Translations under genes and position numbers: made by a program
Source: CAZJNX01 sp964547415
Lineage (GTDB): Bacteria; Pseudomonadota; Alphaproteobacteria; Rhizobiales; Amorphaceae
Direction: 5' to 3'
Length of the DNA: 6,788 nt
Assembly: GCA_964547415.1 (NCBI GenBank)
Contig: CAZJNX010000235.1
Span: 1 to 6,788 of the forward strand
Part shown: positions 1 to 6,585 of the stretch, piece by piece
Position numbering within the stretch: position 1 is the stretch's first letter
How the letters are laid out: each line of letters opens with the position of its first letter
Notes under the pieces: model-generated
Database searches by the model: none
Told to the model about the DNA's origin: nothing
The model's input: only the letters and a program-made list of their open reading frames with translations

Positions 1-1848
1 ACCTGGACCGAGTACAAGAAATACTTCGAGAAGGACCCGGCGCTCGCCCGCCGCTTCCAGCTCGTCAAGCTGGACGAGCCGACGCCGGACGAGGCGGTCA
101 CCATCATCCGTGGCCTGCGCGGCATCTTCGAGAAGAGCCACGGCGTCTACATCCGGGACGATGCGGTGGTGGCCGCCGCCAAGCTGTCGGCGCGCTACAT
201 CACGGGCCGCCAGCTCCCCGACAAGGCGGTGGACGTGATCGACACGGCCTGCGCCCGCGTCAAGCTCTCGCTGTCCACCAAGCCCGCCCGGATCGACTTC
301 GGCGAGCGGCGCATCGCCGAATTGCAGCGCGCCCTCGACGCCCTCGAGCGCGACAGGGCGACCGACATCGCCGTCGACGGCGACGCCATCGAGACCCTGA
401 AGGCGGAGATCGCCCGCCTCGGCGAGGAGATGGCGGCCCTCACCGAGCGCTGGCAGGCCGAGAGCGCCCTCATCGGCGAGATCCTGGAGCTGCGCGGTCG
501 CCTCGGCATCGGCGCCGACGTGGAGGCGGAGGTGAGCGGCGAACCCCCGCGCGAGCCCGCCCCCGAGGAGAAGCCCGCGAGCGGCGAGGCGGCCGTGGAG
601 GCCGCGGCCGAGGCCGCCGAGGCGCCTGCCGACCGGGAGGCCGCGCGGGCGGAGCTGAAGGAGAGGATCGCCGCCCTCGCCGAGGTGCAGGGGCGCGAGC
701 CGCTCGTCTCCTACGAGGTGGCGCCCGACGCCATCGGCCAGGTGATCGCCGACTGGACCGGCATTCCGGTGGGCCGCATGGTCCGCGACGAATCCCGTGC
801 GATCCTCACCCTCGCCGACAACCTGAAGGAGCGGGTGATCGGCCAGGACCACGCCATCGCCGCCATCGACGAGGGGGTGCGCGCGGCCAAGGCCGGCCTC
901 AACAACCCGGGCCAGCCCATGGGCGTGTTCCTGCTCGTCGGGCCCTCGGGCGTCGGCAAGACGGAGCTCGCCACCGCCGTCGCCGATCAGCTGTTCGGCG
1001 GCGAGAAGTTCCTGACCTCCATCAACATGTCGGAGTTCCAGGAAAAGCACACCGTCTCCAAGCTCGTCGGCTCGCCGCCCGGCTACGTGGGCTACGGCGA
1101 GGGCGGCGTCCTCACCGAGGCGGTGCGCCAGCGGCCCTACTCGGTCGTCCTCCTCGACGAGGTGGAGAAGGCCGACCTCGAGGTGATGAACCTTTTCTAC
1201 CAGGTGTTCGACAAGGGCGATCTCGCCGACGGCGAGGGCCGGGTGATCGACTTCAAGAACACCATCATCTTTCTCACCTCGAACCTCGCGTCCGAGACCA
1301 TCGTCAACCTTGCCCACATGGACGAGCCCCCGACGATGGACACCGTCACCGAGGCGATCCGCCCGGAACTGTCGCGCCACTTCAAGCCCGCGCTGCTCGC
1401 CCGCATGCAGATCGTGCCGTTCTTCCCGCTCGGGGGCGCGCCGCTCGCGAACATCGTGCGCCTCAAGCTCGACAAGCTCGGCCGGCAGATGCACGAGAGC
1501 CAGAAGATCGGCCTGTCCTATTCCGATGCGGTGGTGGAGGCGATCGCCGCCCGCTGCACCGAGGTGGAGACCGGCGCGCGCAACATCGACCACATCATCA
1601 ACCGGACGCTGCGGCCCGCGATCGCCACCGAGATCCTCAACCGCATGGGCGAGGAGAGCGGCTTCGAGGACCTGTTCGTGGACGTCGGCGAGGGCGGGGA
1701 CTTCACGTACCGCTTCGGCGCGGACGCCGCCCCGGCCGACGGCGGCGCGACGGCACCGGGCGGCGGGGCGCCCCCGGCGGCGCCGCCCGCGGACGGCGGT
1801 GGGCCGGCCGACGCGCCGGCCGACCCCGTGACGGAGCCGGCCCAGTAA
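1..1848 (+). CDS. tssH: Type VI secretion sheath-recycling ATPase TssH (ClpV), 5' end outside window
   Basis: This is a Clp/Hsp100 AAA+ ATPase. Known TssH proteins form a cytoplasmic hexamer that pulls apart contracted TssB/TssC sheaths for reuse. The frame is open from base 1, giving 615 residues; the N-terminal domain and D1 Walker motifs lie upstream of the window. Visible in order (window residue numbers): end of D1 with the double-arginine finger ALARRFQ (14-20); LPDKAVDVID (72-81); an M-type coiled coil (about 100-170); an Ala/Glu/Pro-rich insert (about 177-212); and a complete D2 with Walker A GPSGVGKTE (314-322), the GYVGYGEGG pore-loop region, and Walker B VVLLDE (382-387). The stretch FYQVFDKG...DGEGR favours TssH over ClpB, which usually has LLQILDDGRLTDGQGR there. 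A disordered Ala/Pro/Gly tail (about 574-615) follows the expected end. The next gene starts 23 bases later. Family call is firm; the T6SS role is inferred from it. Confidence 0.92.
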   Translation, partial: TWTEYKKYFEKDPALARRFQLVKLDEPTPDEAVTIIRGLRGIFEKSHGVYIRDDAVVAAAKLSARYITGRQLPDKAVDVIDTACARVKLSLSTKPARIDFGERRIAELQRALDALERDRATDIAVDGDAIETLKAEIARLGEEMAALTERWQAESALIGEILELRGRLGIGADVEAEVSGEPPREPAPEEKPASGEAAVEAAAEAAEAPADREAARAELKERIAALAEVQGREPLVSYEVAPDAIGQVIADWTGIPVGRMVRDESRAILTLADNLKERVIGQDHAIAAIDEGVRAAKAGLNNPGQPMGVFLLVGPSGVGKTELATAVADQLFGGEKFLTSINMSEFQEKHTVSKLVGSPPGYVGYGEGGVLTEAVRQRPYSVVLLDEVEKADLEVMNLFYQVFDKGDLADGEGRVIDFKNTIIFLTSNLASETIVNLAHMDEPPTMDTVTEAIRPELSRHFKPALLARMQIVPFFPLGGAPLANIVRLKLDKLGRQMHESQKIGLSYSDAVVEAIAARCTEVETGARNIDHIINRTLRPAIATEILNRMGEESGFEDLFVDVGEGGDFTYRFGADAAPADGGATAPGGGAPPAAPPADGGGPADAPADPVTEPAQ

Positions 1849-1854
1849 GCCCCG

Positions 1855-1871
1855 GGCGCGCGGGTCGCGCC
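1855..1871 (+). repeat. GC hairpin abutting the GTG start of the regulator
   Basis: GGCGCG (1855-1860), a five-base loop, and CGCGCC (1866-1871) form a perfect six-pair inverted repeat that ends on the base before the GTG at 1872. No Shine-Dalgarno-like sequence is visible in the 23-base gap. The stem could restrict ribosome access or couple the regulator's translation to that of tssH. In DNA this GC-rich such a repeat can also arise by chance. Confidence 0.4.
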
Positions 1872-3557
1872 GTGTCGGTCGAAGCCGCCGACAATCTCGC
1901 CGCATTCGCCGCGGCCCTGTCCGTGGAGCGGCGGAGCGGTGCCATCGTGGAACGCCTGGTGGAGGCGGCCGTCCGCCTCGGCCGCGCGGACGGGGCCGCC
2001 GCGCTGACGGGCGAGCCCGGCGCCCGCCGCCTCCAGCCCGCCTACGGCATCTTCCGCGGGCGGGCCCTTCCGGCGCGGGGCGCCGTCCAGCTCGGCCCGG
2101 TGGAGGCCGACGGCGGCCGGCGCGACCCGTGCGCCCACGCCCTCGCCTGCCGCCGCATCGTCTTCGTCCCGGACGCCCGGGCCGCGGACGGCCCCCACGA
2201 CCTGTCGCGCCTCGGCGGGCGCGGCGGCGGCATCCTGCCGGACGAGGTGACGGCGCTCGCCGCCGTCCCCCTCCTCGCCCCGGACGCGGGAGGTCTCGGC
2301 GTCCTTCTCCTGTTCGACCCGCGCGGCCCGGACGGCCATCCCCTCGCCTACCTCGACGCCGAGACGGCCCGCCTCCTCGAAGCGCTCGCGAGCCTCGCCG
2401 CCGCGGGGATCGAGAACGCCCGCCTCGCCGCCGCCGGCGGCGCCGCCCGGCGGGAGGCGCCGCCCGCACACGCCGCCAGCGACGCAGCGAACGTCTCCAT
2501 CCATCCCCTCGGCCGCCGCCGGCCGGAGGTGGTCGCGGGCCTCATCGGCCGCAGCCCCGCCATGGAGCGGGTTTTCCACCTCGTGGAGCGGGCGGCGGAT
2601 TCGAAGGTCCCCGTCCTCGTCCTCGGCGAGACCGGCACCGGCAAGGAGCTCGTCGCCCGCGCCATCCACCAGGCCTCGGCCCGCCGGAAGGCCTCCTTCG
2701 TGCCGCAGAACTGCGCGGCCCTGCCGGAGGCCCTCCTCGAGAGCGAGCTGTTCGGCTTCAGGAAGGGCGCCTTCACGGGGGCGGACGCGGACACCCGCGG
2801 CCTCGTCCACGAGGCCGACGGCGGCACCCTCTTCCTCGACGAGATCGGCGACATGCCCCCGGGCATGCAGGCGAAGGTCCTCCGCCTCCTGCAGGAGGGC
2901 GAGGTCCGCCCCGTCGGCGCCCGCAAGGCCGAGACGGTCGACATCCGCATCGTCGCGGCCACCCACGTGGACCTCAAGGAGGGGATCGCCCGCGGCACCT
3001 TCCGGGAGGACCTCTACTACCGCCTCGGCGTCTTCCCGATCCACCTGCCGCCGCTGCGCGAGCGCCCGTCCGACATTCCGCTCCTCATCGAGCACTTCCT
3101 GAAGACCTGCGCCGCCACCTACGGACGGCGCCACGCCGCCTTCTCGCCCGAGGCGCTCGACGCGCTCTTCAAGTGGCGCTATCCGGGCAACGTGCGGGAG
3201 CTGCGCAACGCGGTTGAACGCGCCGTCCTTCTGAGCGACGATGGCGTGGTCATGGGGCTCGACGTCCTGCCGCCGGAGATCGGCGGCGTGACCCGGGGCC
3301 CGGCCCAGGGCCAGCTGCCCGAGGCCGGGGCGCCGGAGCTGGACGGCAGCCTCAAGACCATCATGCGCCGCTACGAGCGGCTCGTCCTCGAGGCGAAGCT
3401 GATGGAGGTCGGGTGGAACCAGTCCGAGGCCGCAGAGCGTCTCGGCATCTCGCGCCGCAGCATGGTGGACAAGATCGGCATCCACCGGCTGCGCCGACCG
3501 CGCGCGTCCGGGCGCCGGGGCCGGGGCGGCCGCCAGGCGGACACCCATGAGCGATGA
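1872..3557 (+). CDS. Sigma-54-dependent transcriptional activator (GAF, AAA+, Fis-type HTH), T6SS-linked
   Basis: This 561-residue bacterial enhancer-binding protein should hydrolyse ATP to open promoters held by sigma-54 RNA polymerase. An N-terminal GAF-like sensor spans about 20-187. The AAA+ domain (about 224-462) has Walker A GETGTGKE (252-259), an intact sigma-54 contact loop GAFTGA (299-304), Walker B LFLDE (320-324) and FREDLYYRL (377-385). A Fis-type helix-turn-helix follows at about 514-540 (NQSEAAERLGISRRSM), then an Arg-rich tail of about 20 residues. There is no receiver domain, so the signal probably enters through the GAF domain or a partner protein. The start is GTG at 1872; no earlier in-frame start was seen back to the end of tssH, and it keeps the whole GAF domain. 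The gene ends 11 bases inside the kinase gene, so the two are probably translationally coupled. Position after tssH recalls VasH-type T6SS activators, but the real targets are unknown. Confidence 0.93.
   Translation: MSVEAADNLAAFAAALSVERRSGAIVERLVEAAVRLGRADGAAALTGEPGARRLQPAYGIFRGRALPARGAVQLGPVEADGGRRDPCAHALACRRIVFVPDARAADGPHDLSRLGGRGGGILPDEVTALAAVPLLAPDAGGLGVLLLFDPRGPDGHPLAYLDAETARLLEALASLAAAGIENARLAAAGGAARREAPPAHAASDAANVSIHPLGRRRPEVVAGLIGRSPAMERVFHLVERAADSKVPVLVLGETGTGKELVARAIHQASARRKASFVPQNCAALPEALLESELFGFRKGAFTGADADTRGLVHEADGGTLFLDEIGDMPPGMQAKVLRLLQEGEVRPVGARKAETVDIRIVAATHVDLKEGIARGTFREDLYYRLGVFPIHLPPLRERPSDIPLLIEHFLKTCAATYGRRHAAFSPEALDALFKWRYPGNVRELRNAVERAVLLSDDGVVMGLDVLPPEIGGVTRGPAQGQLPEAGAPELDGSLKTIMRRYERLVLEAKLMEVGWNQSEAAERLGISRRSMVDKIGIHRLRRPRASGRRGRGGRQADTHER
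3535..3540 (+). promoter_or_regulatory. Ribosome binding site of the kinase gene
   Basis: AGGCGG, one base off AGGAGG, lies six bases before the ATG at 3547 and inside the end of the regulator gene. It supports that ATG as the start and the 11-base overlap between the two genes. Confidence 0.6.
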
Positions 3558-5106
3558 GGAGCGCCTCGCGGCCGAGCTCGGGGCCTTCCTGAAGGGCCAG
3601 CGCTCGTTCGCCCGGCTCCTGACGGGGCTCGCCTTCATCGTGGACGGCGACCCGGACGGCGGCGCCGCAACCGCCCTCGAGGGCCTCCTGGAGCGGGCCG
3701 TGTCCATGCGCCGCCTGCCGCCCGACCTCGCCGCCGCCATCCGCGAGGGCGTCTTCGGCGACGGGCGCCCCGCCGCGGGCGCCGCGGCGAGCCTCGCCCT
3801 CGCCTCCGACGGGGACCTCCTCGCCACGGTGGAGGCCGACGCGGGGGGCGACGGGCGGCCGACGACGCCGCTTCCCCGCCGCGCCCGCCCGGCTGCCGCC
3901 ACGGCCCCCGCCGCGGCCACCCCGGCGTTCCCTGACGAGGCGGTGGAGGAGGACGACCAGCCGACCGTCCGCCTCACCGGCGGCGCGGCCGATCCGGCGG
4001 CGGATGCCCTCGCCGCCCGCGTCGACGACGTGGTCCTGTCGGCGATGATGGACGACTACCGCGGCTATCGCACCCGCGCCGCGCCCGCCGCCCCGCGGGA
4101 GGCGGAGGCCGGGGCGACGGACGCGCTCCTCTCGCAGTTCGCCGGCGCGCGCGCCCGCCGCGAGGCCGTCCGCGCCGCCGCCGGCACCGGCCGGACGGCG
4201 CGCCCCGGGAGCGGCGAGCCCCAGGCGCACGCGCGCACCCTCGACGTCGGCGCGGTGCTGAAGGACCGCTTCGTCCTCGACGCCCGGATCGGCGAAGGGG
4301 GCATGGGCGTCGTCTTCAAGGCCGTGGACCTCAGGCGGCTCGAGGCGAGCCACCGCGCGCCGTACGTGGCGATCAAGGTGCTCTCCCGCGAGTTCGCCCG
4401 GGACTACCGGGCCTTCCGCACCCTCGAGGCGGAGGCCCGCAAGGCCCAGCTCCTGTCCCACCCCAACATCGTGCACATCCACGACTTCGACCGGGACGCG
4501 GGCCACGCCTTCGTCGTCATGGAGCTTCTCGCGGGCAAGGACCTCGCCACCGTGCTCGCGAGCCGCGGGAGCCTGCCCTTCCCCCTCGCCGCGCGGGTGT
4601 TCGAGGGGGTGTTCGATGCGCTCGAGCACGCCCACGCCCGCAACGTCGTCCATTGCGACGTCAAGCCCGGCAACGTCTTCCTCCTCGACAACGGCCAGGT
4701 GAAGGTGCTCGACTTCGGCATCTCGACGGCCGCCGGCCTCACCGGCTTCGACGTGGCCGAGCTCGGCTCCTACACCGGCAGCTTCGCGAGCCCCGACGTC
4801 CTCGAGGGCCGCCCCCAGACCCCGCAGGACGACATCTACGCCCTCGGCTGCACCCTCTACCAGGCGCTCGCGGGCCAGCACCCGTTCCGCAACCGCACCG
4901 CCCTCGAGGCCCTCGAGCTCGGCCTCGCCCCGGCGAGGATCCGCACGATCCCGGCCGAGGCGTGGAAGGCCGTGGAGACCGCCCTCGCCTTCGACCGGGA
5001 CAGGCGCTTCCAGACGATCGCCGCCTTCCGCAGCCGCTTCTATCGCCGCCCGCTCATCTCCCGCGTCCTCGGCGGGGGCCGCGGCGCGGGCGACGCCCTC
5101 CGGTGA
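3547..5106 (+). CDS. Hanks-type Ser/Thr protein kinase, non-RD, T6SS-associated
   Basis: This 519-residue protein should transfer phosphate from ATP to Ser/Thr of partner proteins. It has a small helical N-terminal region (about 1-72) that I do not recognise, a disordered Ala/Pro/Arg-rich linker with short helical parts (about 73-235), and a C-terminal kinase domain (about 242-505). Kinase motifs: glycine loop GEGGMG (249-254), VAIK lysine K277, likely alpha-C glutamate E296, catalytic loop HCDVKPGN (369-376) with D371, K373 and N376, DFG (389-391), P+1 threonine T410, SPD (415-417) where APE is usual, and DDIYALG (428-434). All core catalytic residues are present, so it is probably active; Cys in place of the HRD arginine makes it a non-RD kinase. 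No membrane segment is visible, so it is probably cytoplasmic. T6SS clusters often carry kinases of the PpkA type that signal through FHA proteins, but no phosphatase or FHA gene is in this window. Confidence 0.93.
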   Translation: MSDEERLAAELGAFLKGQRSFARLLTGLAFIVDGDPDGGAATALEGLLERAVSMRRLPPDLAAAIREGVFGDGRPAAGAAASLALASDGDLLATVEADAGGDGRPTTPLPRRARPAAATAPAAATPAFPDEAVEEDDQPTVRLTGGAADPAADALAARVDDVVLSAMMDDYRGYRTRAAPAAPREAEAGATDALLSQFAGARARREAVRAAAGTGRTARPGSGEPQAHARTLDVGAVLKDRFVLDARIGEGGMGVVFKAVDLRRLEASHRAPYVAIKVLSREFARDYRAFRTLEAEARKAQLLSHPNIVHIHDFDRDAGHAFVVMELLAGKDLATVLASRGSLPFPLAARVFEGVFDALEHAHARNVVHCDVKPGNVFLLDNGQVKVLDFGISTAAGLTGFDVAELGSYTGSFASPDVLEGRPQTPQDDIYALGCTLYQALAGQHPFRNRTALEALELGLAPARIRTIPAEAWKAVETALAFDRDRRFQTIAAFRSRFYRRPLISRVLGGGRGAGDALR

Positions 5107-5131
5107 GCGGCCGGCCGTGCCCCGCGTGATC

Positions 5132-5136
5132 GAGGA
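5132..5136 (+). promoter_or_regulatory. Ribosome binding site deciding the sirtuin start
   Basis: GAGGA lies seven bases before the ATG at 5144. It matches the anti-Shine-Dalgarno sequence better than the GGTGAG at 5102-5107, which sits nine bases before the alternative GTG at 5117. This is why the ATG was preferred as start. Confidence 0.45.
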
Positions 5137-5143
5137 TCCCCGA

Positions 5144-5878
5144 ATGGCCCGGGCCTTGTTGGGCGAGGCGTTCGCCGCGGCCGGCCGCGCGGTCATCTTC
5201 ACCGGCGCGGGCATCTCCACCGAGAGCGGCATTCCGGACTTCCGCAGCCCCGGCGGCATCTGGAGCCGCATGGAGCCCATCACCTTCGACGACTTCGTGC
5301 GCTCGGAGGCCGCGCGGCTCGAGGACTGGCGCCGCCGCTTCGACATGCTGGAGCGCTTCCGCGCGGCCGAGCCCAACGTCGCCCATCGCGCCATCGCCCG
5401 CCTCGTGGAGGCGGGGATCGTGACGGCCGTCATCACCCAGAACATCGACGGTCTGCACGAGCGGGCGGGCGTGCCCGCTGCGCGGATCGTGGAGCTCCAC
5501 GGCAACGGCACGCGGGCGGCCTGCCTCGACTGTGGCGCGCCCCGCGCCCTCGAGGGGCTCGAGGCGGAGATCGCCGAAACGGGCCGCGCGCCCCGCTGCG
5601 GGGCCTGCGGCGGCCTTTTGAAGACCACCATCGTCTCCTTCGGCCAGGCGATGCCGGAGGAGGCGATGGCCCGCGCCGAGGCGGCCACCCTCGAGGCGGA
5701 CCTGTTCGTGGCGGTCGGCTCCTCCCTCGTGGTCTACCCCGCGGCGGGCTTTCCCCTGCTCGCGAGCCGCAACGGCGCCCGCCTCGTCATCGTCAACCGC
5801 GAGCCCACCGACCAGGACGATTTCGCCGAGGCGGTGATCCGCACCCCGATCGGCGCCGCCTTCGCCCCCCTCGCCTGA
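5144..5878 (+). CDS. Sir2-family NAD-dependent protein deacylase (sirtuin)
   Basis: Sirtuins remove acetyl or other acyl groups from protein lysines using NAD+, giving nicotinamide and O-acyl-ADP-ribose. This 244-residue cytoplasmic protein is nearly all catalytic core. Visible motifs: GAGISTESGIPDFRSPGG (21-38) and TQNIDGLH (98-105) for NAD binding, catalytic His119 in ELHGNGT, two zinc pairs C127/C130 and C152/C155, and VGSSLVVYPA near the C-terminus. The Tyr-x-x-Arg pair of SIRT5/CobB-type desuccinylases is not evident; the comparable stretch reads DWRRRF (61-66), so deacetylation is the safer guess. ATG 5144 was chosen for its ribosome site; GTG 5117 would add nine residues (253 in all), and GTG 5126 is also in frame. 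The gap to the kinase stop is 37 bases, or 10 from GTG 5117, so co-transcription is likely. In other bacteria such enzymes reactivate acyl-CoA synthetases. A T6SS role is only suggested by position. Confidence 0.93.
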   Translation: MARALLGEAFAAAGRAVIFTGAGISTESGIPDFRSPGGIWSRMEPITFDDFVRSEAARLEDWRRRFDMLERFRAAEPNVAHRAIARLVEAGIVTAVITQNIDGLHERAGVPAARIVELHGNGTRAACLDCGAPRALEGLEAEIAETGRAPRCGACGGLLKTTIVSFGQAMPEEAMARAEAATLEADLFVAVGSSLVVYPAAGFPLLASRNGARLVIVNREPTDQDDFAEAVIRTPIGAAFAPLA

Positions 5879-5937
5879 CGGATCGTTTTCAACAATCGCC
5901 GCCCGCGCCACCTTATGCCGCGCTGCCTGACCGGTGG

Positions 5938-5943
5938 TATCAT
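5938..5943 (+). promoter_or_regulatory. Possible -10 element of the cold-shock gene
   Basis: TATCAT matches five of six bases of TATAAT and lies in the 104-base, less GC-rich gap before the cold-shock gene. No good -35 hexamer is seen at 16-18 bases upstream; TTATGC at 5913-5918 is weak and 19 bases away. If real, transcription would begin near 5950, inside the following inverted repeat. Confidence 0.25.
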
Positions 5944-5963
5944 CCGATTCGTCGATGAATCGG
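5944..5963 (+). repeat. Perfect inverted repeat upstream of the cold-shock gene
   Basis: CCGATTC (5944-5950) and GAATCGG (5957-5963) are perfect seven-base arms around the six-base loop GTCGAT. The right arm ends 19 bases before the proposed GTG start. It could be an operator overlapping the transcription start, or an RNA hairpin in the leader. A terminator is unlikely because no T-run follows. Confidence 0.5.
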
Positions 5964-5970
5964 GATTTGC

Positions 5971-5976
5971 GGCAGG
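5971..5976 (+). promoter_or_regulatory. Weak ribosome binding site deciding the cold-shock protein start
   Basis: GGCAGG ends directly before a TTG at 5977 and six bases before the GTG at 5983. The spacing suits GTG 5983 and is too short for TTG 5977. The match rests on the AGG core, so the site is modest. Confidence 0.4.
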
Positions 5977-5982
5977 TTGGCG

Positions 5983-6585
5983 GTGAGTGATCGCAAGACG
6001 AACGTCACGTCTCATCCGGCATACCGGGCGAAGGGTGCGGGCCATGCCGGGAAAGACGGGGACCTCCTGGACCTCGGCGAGGTCGCTGGCACCATCAAGT
6101 GGTTCGACCCGGCGAAGGGCTACGGTTTCATCGCACCGGACGGCGGCGGGCCGGACGTGATGCTGCACGTCACCTGCCTCCAGCGGGACGGCTATGCGGC
6201 CGCGCGGGAGGGGGCACGGATCGTCGTGGAGACCGTGGCGCGGGAGCGCGGCCTCCAGGCCTTCCGGATCCTGTCCATGGACGAGAGCTTCGCTCCCCAC
6301 CCGGGGGAGCTGCCGCCCGCGCGCACGCGGGTCCGCGTGTCGCCCGAGAGCGGGCTGGAGCGGGCCGTCGTCAAGTGGTTCAACCGCACGAGGGGCTACG
6401 GCTTCCTCACCAAGGGGCCGGGCAGTCCCGACATCTTCGTCCACATGGAGACGCTGCGCCGCCACGGCCTCGCCGAACTGAAGATCGGCCAGCCCGTGTG
6501 GGTGCGCTACGGCCGCGGCCCGAAGGGGCTGATGGCCGCCGAGATCCTGCCAGACACCGGCAGCTTCGTTCCCGTCTCCCACTGA
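5983..6585 (+). CDS. Double cold-shock-domain protein (CspA family)
   Basis: Cold-shock domains are small OB folds that bind single-stranded RNA and DNA, often as RNA chaperones or antiterminators. This 200-residue protein has a polar N-terminal leader of about 30 residues and two domains. CSD1 (about 34-98) has GTIKWFDPAKGYGFI with RNP1 KGYGFI (45-50) and an altered RNP2 DVMLH (58-62). CSD2 (about 126-188) has VKWFNRTRGYGFL with RNP1 RGYGFL (137-142) and a normal RNP2 DIFVH (150-154). A Pro/Arg linker joins them. Single-domain Csp proteins are about 70 residues; two-domain versions of this size are typical of alphaproteobacteria. GTG 5983 was chosen because of its ribosome-site spacing; TTG 5977 would add two residues, and a TGA at 5956 blocks longer forms. 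The 104-base gap, possible promoter and inverted repeat suggest a transcription unit separate from the genes to the left. Confidence 0.92.
   Translation: MSDRKTNVTSHPAYRAKGAGHAGKDGDLLDLGEVAGTIKWFDPAKGYGFIAPDGGGPDVMLHVTCLQRDGYAAAREGARIVVETVARERGLQAFRILSMDESFAPHPGELPPARTRVRVSPESGLERAVVKWFNRTRGYGFLTKGPGSPDIFVHMETLRRHGLAELKIGQPVWVRYGRGPKGLMAAEILPDTGSFVPVSH

Noticed and set aside
1..165. Apparent truncation of tssH, with the first ATG/GTG-type start only near 166.
   Set aside because: The frame is open from base 1 and already encodes the D1 arginine finger, so the gene is cut by the window edge and not broken.
2129..3217. Plus-strand frame of 362 codons inside the activator gene.
   Set aside because: Shifted-frame shadow with an Arg/Pro-rich product; the overlapping activator has full AAA+ motifs.
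1518..3977. Very long open frame (819 codons) on the minus strand across the activator gene.
   Set aside because: It is antisense to the tssH end, the activator and the kinase start. Its product is Arg/Ala/Gly low-complexity with no recognisable domain. Long antisense frames are expected where codons end in G or C and stops are rare.
3361..5688. Long open frame (775 codons) on the minus strand across kinase and sirtuin.
   Set aside because: Same cause: antisense to genes with clear catalytic motifs, with low-complexity content and no domain of its own.
5965..5998. GG/GC pairs near the cold-shock start considered as a sigma-54 (-24/-12) promoter.
   Set aside because: The spacing between the GG and GC dinucleotides does not fit the ten-base rule; TGGC at 5978 is followed by GC two bases too late.
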